Positions 9,794 to 18,893 of a stretch of 64,000 bases of DNA are shown here, piece by piece. The translations under genes were made by a program, and so were the position numbers. This DNA is from Nitrospirota bacterium (lineage in GTDB: Bacteria > Nitrospirota > Thermodesulfovibrionia > Thermodesulfovibrionales > Magnetobacteriaceae): positions 267,226 through 331,225 of the forward strand of contig JADFXG010000002.1 of assembly GCA_015233895.1 (NCBI GenBank), read 5' to 3'. Numbering within the stretch: position 1 is the stretch's first letter; each line of letters starts with the position of its first letter. Below the pieces are notes generated by a model. It was not told the origin of the DNA and did no database searches. It was given only the letters and a program-made list of their open reading frames with translations.

Positions 9794-11941
9794 TTACGAT
9801 AGCTTCTGCGGCTTTAAATCGTATGCCTTTATTCTTTTAACAACATCTTTTCCTATCTCCCGTATTTCTACCGCTGTTGTCACATCCTCACCGAGATACA
9901 TTCTGAGGCCGCAAATCAGCGGTTCATACAAATTGGCATGGGGCGACTCCGTAATCATTTCAAGTGCCTCCTTTGCACATCCCACAGCAGCAAGCCCTGT
10001 TGCTAACTCTATTGTGTCATCAATTTTTTTCTCGACACGGTCATTATTTTCAATCCATTTTTTGGCTGGCACCAAAGCCTCTTTCCCTCTGTTTAATTTG
10101 CAAAGAATACATGCCAGTGTATGCTGTGATCCCGTATCGTTAGAATCAATTGTGACAGCTTCGTTTATGTATGCTAATGCCTTAACAATTAAGATACTGT
10201 TGTTTGACTTATAGAAATCCCAGGCAATTCCATTTAGTAGTTCTGCATTATCGGGCAACTCTTTAGTTGAATCTTCAGCAAATTTAACTGCATCGTCTGC
10301 TCTATTGGTTTTTAATAGTAAATTGAGCAGCACATTCTTAAATAAAATCTCTTCAGGCTTTATTTCAATAGCTTTCAGATAAGCTTTTTCAGCCACCTCA
10401 TATTGTTTAAAAGCTTCCATAATTGAACCATATAAAAGCCATAAATATAGTAAATTAGGACCTTTTGTAAGTAATTCCTCAAATCCATTTCTAATGTTTT
10501 TTATATCATCATCGGTATAATTACCTTCTTTCAACTTTTTATCAGCTTCATCTATCAAACTCAGCGCGGTATCAAATGGGTGTTCAAATGAAGATGTAGT
10601 TTCAACCAATTGCTTTAAAGAAGCCGTCATGTTAGGATGTTTAAAGAAATATTTGGGTGTATTTTCAATCATCTTTTTTCTCATACCCTCTGGTAATACT
10701 TTTAAAATAGCCTCGTAGGCACTAAAATGGTCGTCACAATATTCTAAATCTTTTTGACAGGCCTCTGATGCAATATTACGGACTATTTTTAGAAGGTCCT
10801 CAGGATAATAAAAGCTGACCATAAAATCTACTACTGCTTTAATACGGCTTGAGGAATCCCCATGTTTACGCATTAGAAAATATATGTTATACATACGTTC
10901 CGCCACATAATATAGCTTAGTTTTTTCCCTTATTTTTGTAATCACAGCGCCGCGCTCGGCAAGTCTGTTAAGCAGGGCGCTTGTCTTATTTACGTCAAGC
11001 CGAGCCGCATCCGCTATTTTTCTTGCCGGTGATTCGTTCCAAAGGTCAAGCATCGCCAGATATACCTTCCGCTCAACAGGCGCAAGCGCATCCAGATGGC
11101 TCTTAAAATATTCAGTGTGGTCATCAACAAGACGGATGAGATCCGTCATAAGCTGCCGAAAAGACATTTTACCGGCAAATGAGGATATTATCGTAAGAAG
11201 CCGCGGGCTCCCTCCAGTAAGTATCTGAATCGGCCTTATCCGGTCATCTTTGGGTTCTTCTCCTGTGATGTTTAGCCATATTTCGCGGCACTCATCGTCA
11301 CTGAGAGGGCGTAGCTCATGGATTTTAAAAAGCTCAAACATCGCTTTGTCATGATTTTCAATTTCATCAAAACGCCGGGTTGCTGAGGCTATCATCATAA
11401 TGCGTGGCTCATTTAATAAGGTGTGCCGGAGCGCCCAACCGTCACTGTCGTTGCACTGTTCCCCAAGCAGCATGTTAAGATTTTCAACAACCAGCATTAT
11501 GCGCTTACCCTCAGTATCGGCAAGATCCAAAATCTGAGCCAATGTCCGCATTTGCAGCCGTTTGTCATCCTTTTCTTTTTTTAACTCATCATACGTGCGC
11601 TGCCAATTATCGTCTTTTAGCTGAATAGCCAACCGGTGCACCGCCTCAAGCCAAAACTCGCCAATTGATGTTACCTCATAGCTTTCCTCAGAAAACACCA
11701 ACGGATACCAGAGCTTTGAAAGCTCCGGGTCTTTTCGTATCTCAGCCGCAACTCTTAGCAAAAGGGTCGTCTTGCCGCTTCCCCTTTGCCCCACAACAAG
11801 AACATGCTGGTTGGAATCAGCCGTGTTTTCTCTGACTATGTTAAGCAATATTTTGAAATCAACATTCCGTGCTACAAAACTCTGAATAAGTTCCTCATCG
11901 GTAAGAAACGCTGGGTTATATTTCATATATTGTCTTGACAT
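9794..11941 (-). CDS. P-loop ATPase with winged-helix and tetratricopeptide-like C-terminal region
   Basis: A 715-residue protein. Walker A is GQRGSGKT at residues 51-58. A Walker B-like strand (IMLVVENLN) lies near 148-156 with Glu 153 as candidate catalytic residue, and a sensor-like strand (MMIASATRRF) near 182-191. Residues about 290-360 look like a winged-helix domain. Residues about 480-640 are helical repeats of tetratricopeptide type (for example YEVAEKAYLKAIEIKPEE). This is the layout of STAND/AAA-type signalling ATPases, in which ATP binding controls oligomer formation and the repeats sense a partner. No enzymatic effector domain is visible. It follows another ATPase gene after one intervening base, so the two are co-translated. 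The function is unknown. Confidence 0.8.
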   Translation of the reverse strand: MSRQYMKYNPAFLTDEELIQSFVARNVDFKILLNIVRENTADSNQHVLVVGQRGSGKTTLLLRVAAEIRKDPELSKLWYPLVFSEESYEVTSIGEFWLEAVHRLAIQLKDDNWQRTYDELKKEKDDKRLQMRTLAQILDLADTEGKRIMLVVENLNMLLGEQCNDSDGWALRHTLLNEPRIMMIASATRRFDEIENHDKAMFELFKIHELRPLSDDECREIWLNITGEEPKDDRIRPIQILTGGSPRLLTIISSFAGKMSFRQLMTDLIRLVDDHTEYFKSHLDALAPVERKVYLAMLDLWNESPARKIADAARLDVNKTSALLNRLAERGAVITKIREKTKLYYVAERMYNIYFLMRKHGDSSSRIKAVVDFMVSFYYPEDLLKIVRNIASEACQKDLEYCDDHFSAYEAILKVLPEGMRKKMIENTPKYFFKHPNMTASLKQLVETTSSFEHPFDTALSLIDEADKKLKEGNYTDDDIKNIRNGFEELLTKGPNLLYLWLLYGSIMEAFKQYEVAEKAYLKAIEIKPEEILFKNVLLNLLLKTNRADDAVKFAEDSTKELPDNAELLNGIAWDFYKSNNSILIVKALAYINEAVTIDSNDTGSQHTLACILCKLNRGKEALVPAKKWIENNDRVEKKIDDTIELATGLAAVGCAKEALEMITESPHANLYEPLICGLRMYLGEDVTTAVEIREIGKDVVKRIKAYDLKPQKLS

Positions 11942-11942
11942 C

Positions 11943-13205
11943 TTAACCCTCTCTTTTTAGAATTGGCTGATAGAACGGATATTTTTTCTTGTACCATTCA
12001 CGCATTATCTTAGAGATAAAAACATACCCGTCATTTGACAATCTAAAATATCCATCATGCAGGAATACTGCTATTATTTGTTGCAGAACGTCTTGAATAC
12101 TCATTCCTTCAAAGCGGCTTGTATCGTGTTCGTGCTTTTTCTGAAATGCAGCAAGCAGCTCATTATTCAGAGTTCCGCTTATTGCCGTCTCTGCCAGCAT
12201 CTCTATCGCTAACGAAAGCATATCGGGCCCAAGTACCATTTTTAACCTCTCCTCATAATGAATTAATTCTGAGTACCCCCTGGTTCCAAGCATATCCTCT
12301 TTATATACGGTATCTATATCTTGAATTTCCACATCCACGTTCTCTGTTCTCTCACAACGTTCATGGATATAAGCAAAAAACATCTGCACGTGGTGTGGAA
12401 TACAACAGCCGAGGCGTTCTACAATCGCTCTTTCAGCAGAGTCTTTATAAATAACGCCATATTGGCTGGCTAGTGCACTGAGGCAGCCAATAGCCGCATT
12501 GTCATCCCATGGTTTTAGTTCAAAGCGATAAAAATTATTCAAGGTTGCACTAAGCTTAGCTTGATTCAGAATTGGCTCAAGTCCGATGCTTCCTGAAATC
12601 ACGATTCTAATTGTTCCTTGATACTCAATGCTTTTTTTTCTAAGCCACGACATAAATTCATTTACATTATTCCTTCTTTCAGGAGTTACCACAAAATCCC
12701 CGCCTTTGAGCATATTACTAATCATAATAGGCACCTCATCCATCAGTAAAACTACAGGTTTATCAGCAGACTTAAGAATTTTAAACAGACGGTCTCCTTT
12801 TTGAGACCAATTACCTTGAGTTAAACCATCACGCAGCGACACTTCTTGTCCAAGCAGTTTAACACTGTTTATAACACCTGTAATTTTGCTTACGACATTT
12901 AAAAATATCTCTTCAACCTTATCCCATATATTTTTATGAGGTCTAGTAGCCATACTCATTTCAAAAATGGCATCGGCAGCATCTTTTGCACCTTGCAAAT
13001 CAATAAAAAGAAGTGAATATTTATCTTTTAGACGAAGTGCCATCTCTTTCATAAGACTTGTTTTGCCAATACGTCTCTGGGCGACAATCAGCATATGTGC
13101 GCCCTCTTGCAGTTTCGTTTCAAACAACTCTGCTTCCTTCTCACGATCCCAGAAGCGATCACCGGTAACAAAATTACCACTTGCCTGTATTAGCTTCCTC
13201 TCCAA
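11943..13205 (-). CDS. AAA-type ATPase of unknown function, partner of the downstream ATPase
   Basis: About 420 residues. Walker A (AQRRIGKTS) lies near residues 42-50 and Walker B (VVLLMDEVP) near 151-159, with the DE pair needed for hydrolysis. A following strand (IRIVISGSIGLE) resembles a sensor motif, and the C-terminal third looks like a winged-helix domain. The open frame extends to a TTG at 13220, but GGAGG at 13213-13217 is correctly spaced for the TTG at 13205, so I choose that start. It resembles the ORC1/archaeal-type ATPase group by motif. The downstream ATPase starts one base after this stop. The original role is not recognised. Confidence 0.75.
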   Translation of the reverse strand: MERKLIQASGNFVTGDRFWDREKEAELFETKLQEGAHMLIVAQRRIGKTSLMKEMALRLKDKYSLLFIDLQGAKDAADAIFEMSMATRPHKNIWDKVEEIFLNVVSKITGVINSVKLLGQEVSLRDGLTQGNWSQKGDRLFKILKSADKPVVLLMDEVPIMISNMLKGGDFVVTPERRNNVNEFMSWLRKKSIEYQGTIRIVISGSIGLEPILNQAKLSATLNNFYRFELKPWDDNAAIGCLSALASQYGVIYKDSAERAIVERLGCCIPHHVQMFFAYIHERCERTENVDVEIQDIDTVYKEDMLGTRGYSELIHYEERLKMVLGPDMLSLAIEMLAETAISGTLNNELLAAFQKKHEHDTSRFEGMSIQDVLQQIIAVFLHDGYFRLSNDGYVFISKIMREWYKKKYPFYQPILKREG

Positions 13206-13374
13206 GCTCAAACCTCCCAAACGTTAATATAGCAACAATTCCGATGCCAGCGTCTTTGTTGCCATCATACACGTTGCCAATTATTTTATTGCCAACATAT
13301 CTGTTTTAAGAGTATCATTTATAAAAAAACTTGTCAAGAGGTTTTTTTTAATTTTTTAATTTGAACATCTGTTT

Positions 13375-13523
13375 ATACCGAGTTGCACTCAGAAAAAAAT
13401 TTAACCACTGATGGACACAGATACACACAGATAAATTAAATAATCATAATCTGTGTTCATTCGTGTTTATCTGTGGTTTATTCGTTTTTGTTAATCTACT
13501 TTTTTGACGGCTAATTGGTATTA
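13375..13523. repeat. TACCGAGTTGCA-ended element, copy A
   Basis: The left end reads ATACCGAGTTGCACTC and the right end GGCTAATTGGTATTA, a degenerate inverted match. The core is a separate inverted repeat built from AACCACTGATGGACACAGAT and ATCTGTGGTT arms, a type of intergenic palindrome found in many bacterial genomes. It lies in the 546-base gene-free stretch 13206-13751. Confidence 0.6.
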
Positions 13524-13669
13524 GTGGGCGGAGCTCGTCTCTCCTCAAGGGGAATCCCCTATAATACTTTTTAAGCGGCAGAACGCCGATTAAAAAAATC
13601 TTTCATCTGGGCAGCCACAGGGGGCAGCCCCTACACATAATGATAATCGCTGATAGTAAACCGAGGAGT

Positions 13670-13732
13670 CAAGGGGAAATCATTTCCCCTTGCAGGTAGG
13701 GGTTTAAGGGGAAGGACGGCGTCCTTCCCCTT
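13670..13732. terminator. Two strong back-to-back hairpins downstream of the acyltransferase gene
   Basis: A perfect 11-bp stem (CAAGGGGAAAT, 13670-13692) and a perfect 12-bp stem with a 3-base loop (AAGGGGAAGGAC, 13706-13732) lie 20-80 bases after the 13752-14687 stop. Neither has a clean U-run, so they may be repeats or processing sites as much as terminators. A shorter AAGGGGA/TCCCCT pair and a GGGGCAGCCCC palindrome occur nearby. Confidence 0.45.
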
Positions 13733-13751
13733 ACTACTTTCTCTCCCTTAT

Positions 13752-14687
13752 CTAATTAGCCCAGACGTTTTCTTTTTTATAGGTTTTCCATCTGTTATGA
13801 ATCCAGAGGTACTGTTCCGGGTACTCTCTTATGATAATTTCCATTGCTTTTGTAACTTCTCCGGTAATCCGGTGTATTTCGGCTTTTTCGCTGTTAAAGC
13901 CGCTTAGAGGAAAGATGGGGTCGCTTACAAATCCAGTAAATTCTCCATTTCCTTGCCGCACACAAGCGCACACTACTATGGGTTTTTTATACATCACCGA
14001 GAGTATCGCAGGAACTGGCGTTGCCGTTGCCTTTCTGCCAAAATAATCCACACTGATTCCCTTTGATGTGCTTTGGTCAGGGAGCATTCCAATTGATTTA
14101 CCGCGCCTCAGTGTCTCCTGAAGCTTAAACATTGCGTTGGTTTTAGCTATAAATATCTGACCGGTTTCTGTGCGCCGGGAGTAGAATAATTTTTCAAGAT
14201 ACGGATTATCAAGAGGCCGTGCCACAACTACCAGATTAATACCCACAATGGCGCTTACGTGAGGCAAAAGTTCCCAGTTACCGATGTGAGGAGTTAAAAA
14301 TATGCAACCACCATTTGAGTCATGCAGGGTTTTTGCTTTTTTAAATAGTTCCTCTATGTGGGCTGTTCTTCTGTGAGCTTTTCTAAAAGCTTCAGTGGTT
14401 TTAAAAGTGCTCTGGTTTTTTATCATTTCAAGAAAAGACATGATAAAAGAGCGGCAGCTTTCCCGTGCAATCCTTGCCACCTCTTGTTGTGTTTTTTCCG
14501 GAAAAGCACAAGATATATTATTAAGGGCAATGGTTTTTCTTTTTGGCACAAGTGAAAAGAGCATATCGCCTAAAATTCTTCCTAAAACCCTGATTCCCCA
14601 GTTTGGTAAAAGTCCGGCCAACGTAAAAAGCACAACGACAGCGTAGTATTCTAAAAGCCACTTGAGTTTAGATTTTTTTTTTGCCAT
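13752..14687 (-). CDS. lpxL: Lipid A biosynthesis acyltransferase (LpxL/HtrB family)
   Basis: A 311-residue lysophospholipid-acyltransferase-fold protein that adds a secondary acyl chain to Kdo-lipid A at the inner membrane. An N-terminal hydrophobic segment (about 10-30) anchors it. The catalytic H-x4-E/D motif is visible as HIGNWE, followed by VVARPLDNP and a MLPDQ motif, all typical of the family. It supports an outer membrane with lipopolysaccharide. The gene follows obgE by 16 bases. Whether it is LpxL or LpxM by acyl specificity cannot be told from sequence. Confidence 0.88.
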   Translation of the reverse strand: MAKKKSKLKWLLEYYAVVVLFTLAGLLPNWGIRVLGRILGDMLFSLVPKRKTIALNNISCAFPEKTQQEVARIARESCRSFIMSFLEMIKNQSTFKTTEAFRKAHRRTAHIEELFKKAKTLHDSNGGCIFLTPHIGNWELLPHVSAIVGINLVVVARPLDNPYLEKLFYSRRTETGQIFIAKTNAMFKLQETLRRGKSIGMLPDQSTSKGISVDYFGRKATATPVPAILSVMYKKPIVVCACVRQGNGEFTGFVSDPIFPLSGFNSEKAEIHRITGEVTKAMEIIIREYPEQYLWIHNRWKTYKKENVWAN

Positions 14688-14703
14688 TTTTAGTAAAAAA
14701 CAT

Positions 14704-15705
14704 CTACATTTTTTTTAGTCTTTCCGATATATAAGCAATAAGAGTATTTATGCCCTCGTGTGTAACGGCTGAAACCGGGAAAAAAGGAATTTCGTTACTT
14801 CGGCAAAAGTCTGCTAAGAGTTCAGTTTGTTTGCCATCGCCTTCAACATCAATCTTAGAAGCCGCTACGAGCTGTGGTTTTTGTGAAAGCTCAACGCTAT
14901 AGAGGGAAAGTTCACGGTTAAGTTTTTCATAAGCCACTATCGGATCTTCTGCAACCTCCTGAGAGACGTCAATCATGTGAATCAGCAGTTTTGACCTTTG
15001 AGCGTGTCTCAGAAACTGTAACCCTAAACCAGCACCGTTATGAGCGCCCTCGATGATTCCCGGAATATCTGCCACAATGAAACTTGAGTAATCGTTGAGT
15101 TTTACGACTCCCAGATTTGGCACCAATGTTGTGAAAGGGTATGGGGCTATTTTTGCATGTGAGGCGGTTATTGAGGAAATCAACGTGGATTTACCGGCAT
15201 TAGGCATACCAATGATACCAACGTCAGCGATGAGTTTTAGTTCCAGAGTTATGTTGGCCTCCTCTCCGCCCTCACCTGGCTGTGCAAATTTAGGAGCTTG
15301 AAACGTAGAGGATTTAAAATGAGCATTTCCTTTACCGCCTCTGCCGCCTTTTAAGATTACAGCCTGCATACCGTCCTCGGTTAAATCGGCCAGGGTCTCA
15401 CCCGTATCAAAATTTTTAATTACCGTGCCGACAGGGACATCTATGATCACATCAGGGCTGTCGTAGCCATGTTTATCTTTTCCCATGCCATGGCCGCCGC
15501 GTTTAACGGCGTAATGTTTTTTGTATTTGTGGTCTAGGAGGGTGTTTAGATGAGTTACGGCTCTAAAAACAATATCGCCGCCTTTACCGCCGTCTCCACC
15601 GTCAGGGCCGCCACGGGGTTTAAACTTCTCTCTGCAAAAACTCACACATCCGGCTCCGCCAGCCCCAGCCTTACAGTAAATAGTTACAAGATCAACAAAT
15701 TTCAC
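14704..15705 (-). CDS. obgE: GTPase Obg/CgtA
   Basis: A 333-residue ribosome-associated GTPase. Residues 1-158 form the glycine-rich Obg fold (GGPDGGDGGKGG and KGGRGGKGN runs). The G domain follows with G1 GMPNAGKS, the DIPGII switch and an ASKID G4 motif. The C-terminal OCT domain found in some homologues is absent; this is the shorter form. It acts in large-subunit maturation and stress control. It lies downstream of rplU and rpmA, the classic gene order, supporting the call. Confidence 0.97.
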   Translation of the reverse strand: MKFVDLVTIYCKAGAGGAGCVSFCREKFKPRGGPDGGDGGKGGDIVFRAVTHLNTLLDHKYKKHYAVKRGGHGMGKDKHGYDSPDVIIDVPVGTVIKNFDTGETLADLTEDGMQAVILKGGRGGKGNAHFKSSTFQAPKFAQPGEGGEEANITLELKLIADVGIIGMPNAGKSTLISSITASHAKIAPYPFTTLVPNLGVVKLNDYSSFIVADIPGIIEGAHNGAGLGLQFLRHAQRSKLLIHMIDVSQEVAEDPIVAYEKLNRELSLYSVELSQKPQLVAASKIDVEGDGKQTELLADFCRSNEIPFFPVSAVTHEGINTLIAYISERLKKM

Positions 15706-15786
15706 GATTTACCATAGATACGAAACTGCCCGGCTTGATGTGTTATGGCTGTTAGGTAAAAAAAACCATCACAAAAGATCGGTATT

Positions 15787-16056
15787 TTAAGCCTGAGCTT
15801 GAAGTACCGGATAAACGCTCACTTTGGTTCTGGTTTTATCTTTTCGTTCAAACTTAACGACGCCTGTGATTTTAGCAAAAAGGGTGTCATCAGAGCCGAT
15901 TCCGACATTAGAGCCGGGATGAAGTTTTGTCCCCCGCTGTCTGACAAGAATACTGCCGGCTGTGACGGCCTGTCCGCCATAGCGCTTGACTCCAAGCCGC
16001 TTTGCCTTACTATCTCTCCCGTTTCGTGTGCTTCCCACACCTTTCTTATGTGCCAT
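15787..16056 (-). CDS. rpmA: 50S ribosomal protein L27
   Basis: An 89-residue L27 with the conserved start [15 protein letters not shown], then [11 protein letters not shown] and the RQRGTKxHPG block. Its N-terminal tail reaches the peptidyl-transferase centre. It has no N-terminal cleavage extension of the Firmicutes kind. It begins 5 bases after rplU. Confidence 0.98.
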   Translation of the reverse strand: MAHKKGVGSTRNGRDSKAKRLGVKRYGGQAVTAGSILVRQRGTKLHPGSNVGIGSDDTLFAKITGVVKFERKDKTRTKVSVYPVLQAQA

Positions 16057-16061
16057 TGTGA

Positions 16062-16376
16062 TTAGCCTCCGATTATCTCATTAATTTTTATCTTTGTGAA
16101 ATGCTGTCTGTGGACGTGAAGTTTCCGGGTGGCTTTTCGTGGCTGCATTTTAAATACGGCAACTTTTTTGGTTTTACCCTTTCCCAGTATCTCAGCCTTT
16201 ACGGAAACACCTTCAAGATACGGTTTACCGACCAATAATTTTGTACCGTCAAAAAACGCCAGCACTTTATCTATTGTCACAGAGTCACCAACAGCGTTTT
16301 CCAGTCTGTCCACTCTCAAAGTCTCATCGGGCGACACTCTCACCTGCTTGCCCCCTGTTAACACTATCGCATACAT
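16062..16376 (-). CDS. rplU: 50S ribosomal protein L21
   Basis: A 104-residue L21 of normal length, with [11 protein letters not shown] at the start and the KxRRKKxYRKxxGHRQ-equivalent tail shown here as [18 protein letters not shown]. It binds 23S rRNA. It opens the rplU-rpmA-obgE unit and is preceded by GGAGGAATAAGCTG and a good sigma-70 promoter. Confidence 0.97.
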   Translation of the reverse strand: MYAIVLTGGKQVRVSPDETLRVDRLENAVGDSVTIDKVLAFFDGTKLLVGKPYLEGVSVKAEILGKGKTKKVAVFKMQPRKATRKLHVHRQHFTKIKINEIIGG

Positions 16377-16424
16377 CAGCTTATTCCTCCAAAATCTTAG
16401 TTATTCTCTACACATAAATTGTAG

Positions 16425-16452
16425 TTTATATAATTTAGATTAGGTTTGTCAA
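16425..16452 (-). promoter_or_regulatory. Sigma-70 promoter of rplU-rpmA-obgE
   Basis: On the minus strand, TTGACA (16447-16452), a 16-base spacer and TATAAA (16425-16430) lie about 50 bases before the rplU start. Five of six bases match the -10 consensus and all six the -35. The remainder of the gap up to 16602 shows no gene. Confidence 0.7.
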
Positions 16453-16602
16453 ATGCAAAAAAAATATACAGTTTAATTATAAAAATCCCTTTTCTGTCCC
16501 GATATTTCAACATCGAAGGCATGACCCCATGCACCCCATCTTTCTATTTACATGTTAAGTCCTACCCGTTCCTTATAAATATGGCGATGTCGCCATTAGT
16601 CA

Positions 16603-17331
16603 TCACTGGTGATCATCAATTGTTTCTTCAAAAAATTTCATATCCAAACGACTAATGGCATCTGAGCTAAATTTATCTCTATCTACTTGCTCAATGTATA
16701 TTTTCTCCATGGAAACATTCTCCCTGGATGTCTTGACATTTTTCCCATCGTTGCGTTTGACTATCCTCACACCGGTAAGGTAATTCGAACTTTCGGATAC
16801 AGACTTTACAGTTATATGATCCCTATAAACAAAGTCAAAACCAATAAGAAAAAACCTCCCAGTATCCGGCTCATACCGAAAACGATAGGTATAAGAAGTG
16901 AGTTCTCTAGATCCATTTTCTTGTTCAACTACAAGAACACCTTTGGTTATTCTTACATTTGCGGGAGCAAAGCCTCCATAGAATAATCCTCCACACATAG
17001 GGCATTGCAATAATTTATAGTTGACAGCGGCACGGCGCAACTTACCGTTTTTATTTCCGAGCACAATAACGAGTGCTCTCTGTCGTTCATCGTCTTCTTT
17101 GTCAGATTGTTTCTCTATTAGTTTTAAAGCATAATCTTTTATAGAATCACCGTTTAAATCACCCGCTACTTTCTCTTCGATTTTCCATCCAGGTGAAACA
17201 AAGTTGTTAACGCTACCGGCCTCAACCGGTAATTGTGATTGGCCTTTGCTAACCCCTTCCTGTTGGGCAAAGGACGGGGATGGCAGAAATAATAACAGGG
17301 TACAAAACAAAAGAGTCAACATCTGAAACAT
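16603..17331 (-). CDS. Secreted protein of unknown function
   Basis: A 242-residue protein with a clear signal peptide: hydrophobic residues 3-17, then SPSFAQ with likely cleavage after residue 22. Further on, DLNGDSIKDYALKLIE (about 58-73) is an Asp-rich loop like the calcium-binding loops of EF-hand or FG-GAP repeats, and a CPMC pair lies near 113-116. The rest is beta-rich. It stands alone between rplU and ftsZ with repeats on its upstream side. I do not recognise a family with confidence; periplasmic location is inferred from the signal peptide. Confidence 0.75.
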   Translation of the reverse strand: MFQMLTLLFCTLLLFLPSPSFAQQEGVSKGQSQLPVEAGSVNNFVSPGWKIEEKVAGDLNGDSIKDYALKLIEKQSDKEDDERQRALVIVLGNKNGKLRRAAVNYKLLQCPMCGGLFYGGFAPANVRITKGVLVVEQENGSRELTSYTYRFRYEPDTGRFFLIGFDFVYRDHITVKSVSESSNYLTGVRIVKRNDGKNVKTSRENVSMEKIYIEQVDRDKFSSDAISRLDMKFFEETIDDHQ

Positions 17332-17359
17332 AAAAAAGCCTCCCTCTTAAAAATAACCT

Positions 17360-17543
17360 TATACAGAGTTGCGTTCAAAGATATAAATAAAATACTGGAT
17401 TCCTGCCTTCGCAGGAATGACAGGATAAGAACCACCCCTTTGTCATCCCGCACCGCCCTTTGTCATCCCGCACTTGTTGCGGGATCCAGTCCTTTTTCTC
17501 CACCATTACATTATATTACCTTTTTGGCAGCAACTTGGTATTA
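17360..17543. repeat. TACCGAGTTGCA-ended element, copy B
   Basis: The left end reads ATACAGAGTTGCGTTC and the right end GCAACTTGGTATTA, inverted relative to each other. The core carries CTGGATTCCTGCCTTCGCAG and two TTTGTCATCCCGCAC units, a separate class of intergenic palindrome common in bacteria. It lies in the gene-free stretch 17332-17693 between the secreted-protein gene and the end of ftsZ. Confidence 0.6.
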
Positions 17544-17640
17544 CTTAGCTTATTATAACACGTTTAGGTATTATTAAAGATGAGATTAAAGTAGGATTGC
17601 TGCATTAGCATTACAAATCAATATTTATAAATTGGAGGGG

Positions 17641-17672
17641 GGCAGGGGACGTCATGGGGGTTGTCCCCCGCC
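17641..17672 (-). terminator. Hairpin downstream of ftsZ
   Basis: GGCAGGGGAC and GTCCCCCGCC form a 10-bp stem with one mismatch about 20-50 bases after the ftsZ stop. There is no U-run, so it may protect the 3' end or be Rho-assisted. It could end the dcw transcript. Confidence 0.35.
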
Positions 17673-17693
17673 CTTTGGGAAGACCTTAAAGTT

Positions 17694-18866
17694 TTATAAT
17701 TTATCTTCTTTCTGTTTCCTTATAAATGTTGGAATATCCATGTCATCATCGTAGTTCATTAAGTCTGTTGTTGGAATTTTATCTTCTTTTGAAAAATCAA
17801 ACAAATTCTTAGACAGAATCCTGTCTGCGCTCCTTGTATAAACCCGCTCTTTTTCCACAGGGGTTTTCCACCTGTGCATCTCAGGCATTGCTGTAATCTT
17901 GTTTTCTTTCTTTTCCTCAAAACCTGTAGCTATTACAGTTACTTTTACCTCACCGTTGAGGTTAGGGTCAATTACTGCTCCAAATATAATGTCAGCCTCA
18001 TCGTGTGCCGAATCGAACACCAGCTCCGATGCCCCCTGTACGGCATCCAGAGATAAATCCGTTCCTCCGGTTATGTTGATTAGAATTCCGCGTGCTCCAT
18101 CTATTGAGGTCTCCTCAAGCAGCGGATTTGAAATAGCCTTTTTTGCGGCCTCTATGTGTCCCTGTTCACCTTTTCCCTTTCCTATCCCCATGACTGCCTT
18201 ACCAGAGTACTGCATTATCGTCTTAACATCGGCAAAGTCTAAATTAATTAGTCCCGGCACAAGGATTAAATCGGTAATTCCCTGAACAGCATCTCTTAAT
18301 ACATCGTTAGCGATTTCAAATGATTTGATAAGTGAGGTACCCTTTTCAACAACCAGTTGAATCTTATCGTTTGGTATCACTATGGTGGTATCAACAAACT
18401 GGTTTAGTTCTTTAATACCGGTTGCAGCATTACCAAGGCGTTTACGTCCTTCATAAAAAAACGGTTTAGTCACAACCGCTACCGTAAGAGCTCCCAGCGA
18501 TCTTGCAATTTCTGCTATCACAGGGGCCGCTCCGGTTCCCGTGCCGCCTCCCATCCCACCTGTTACAAACACCATATCGGCGCCCTCAAGAATCTCCCGT
18601 ATCCTTTCGCTGTCTTCAAGAGCGGCCTCTCTGCCCACCTGAGGGTTTGACCCCGCTCCCAAACCCCTCGTTATCTTTGTACCTATCTGAAGTCTGTTTT
18701 CAGCTATTGATGAGTTCAGCACCTGTGCATCCGTGTTGATTGCTATAAACTCAACGTTACGCAAAGACGAGGCTATCATGTTGTTTATGGCATTGCCGCC
18801 TGCCCCTCCCACGCCTACCACTTTGATATTGGCTTTACCGTCGGTACTCTCCACCAATTCAAACAT
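17694..18866 (-). CDS. ftsZ: Cell division protein FtsZ
   Basis: A 390-residue tubulin-like GTPase that forms the Z-ring. The tubulin signature GGGTGTG lies at residues 106-112, with the NTD near 44-46 and the T7-loop block NLDFADVK later on. The C-terminus carries DIPTFIRKQ, the conserved peptide that binds FtsA and other tethers, after a short variable linker. Length is typical. It is the last gene of the dcw cluster, 27 bases after ftsA. Confidence 0.98.
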   Translation of the reverse strand: MFELVESTDGKANIKVVGVGGAGGNAINNMIASSLRNVEFIAINTDAQVLNSSIAENRLQIGTKITRGLGAGSNPQVGREAALEDSERIREILEGADMVFVTGGMGGGTGTGAAPVIAEIARSLGALTVAVVTKPFFYEGRKRLGNAATGIKELNQFVDTTIVIPNDKIQLVVEKGTSLIKSFEIANDVLRDAVQGITDLILVPGLINLDFADVKTIMQYSGKAVMGIGKGKGEQGHIEAAKKAISNPLLEETSIDGARGILINITGGTDLSLDAVQGASELVFDSAHDEADIIFGAVIDPNLNGEVKVTVIATGFEEKKENKITAMPEMHRWKTPVEKERVYTRSADRILSKNLFDFSKEDKIPTTDLMNYDDDMDIPTFIRKQKEDKL

Positions 18867-18893
18867 ACTGTATCCCTCCTTTTATATTTATTC

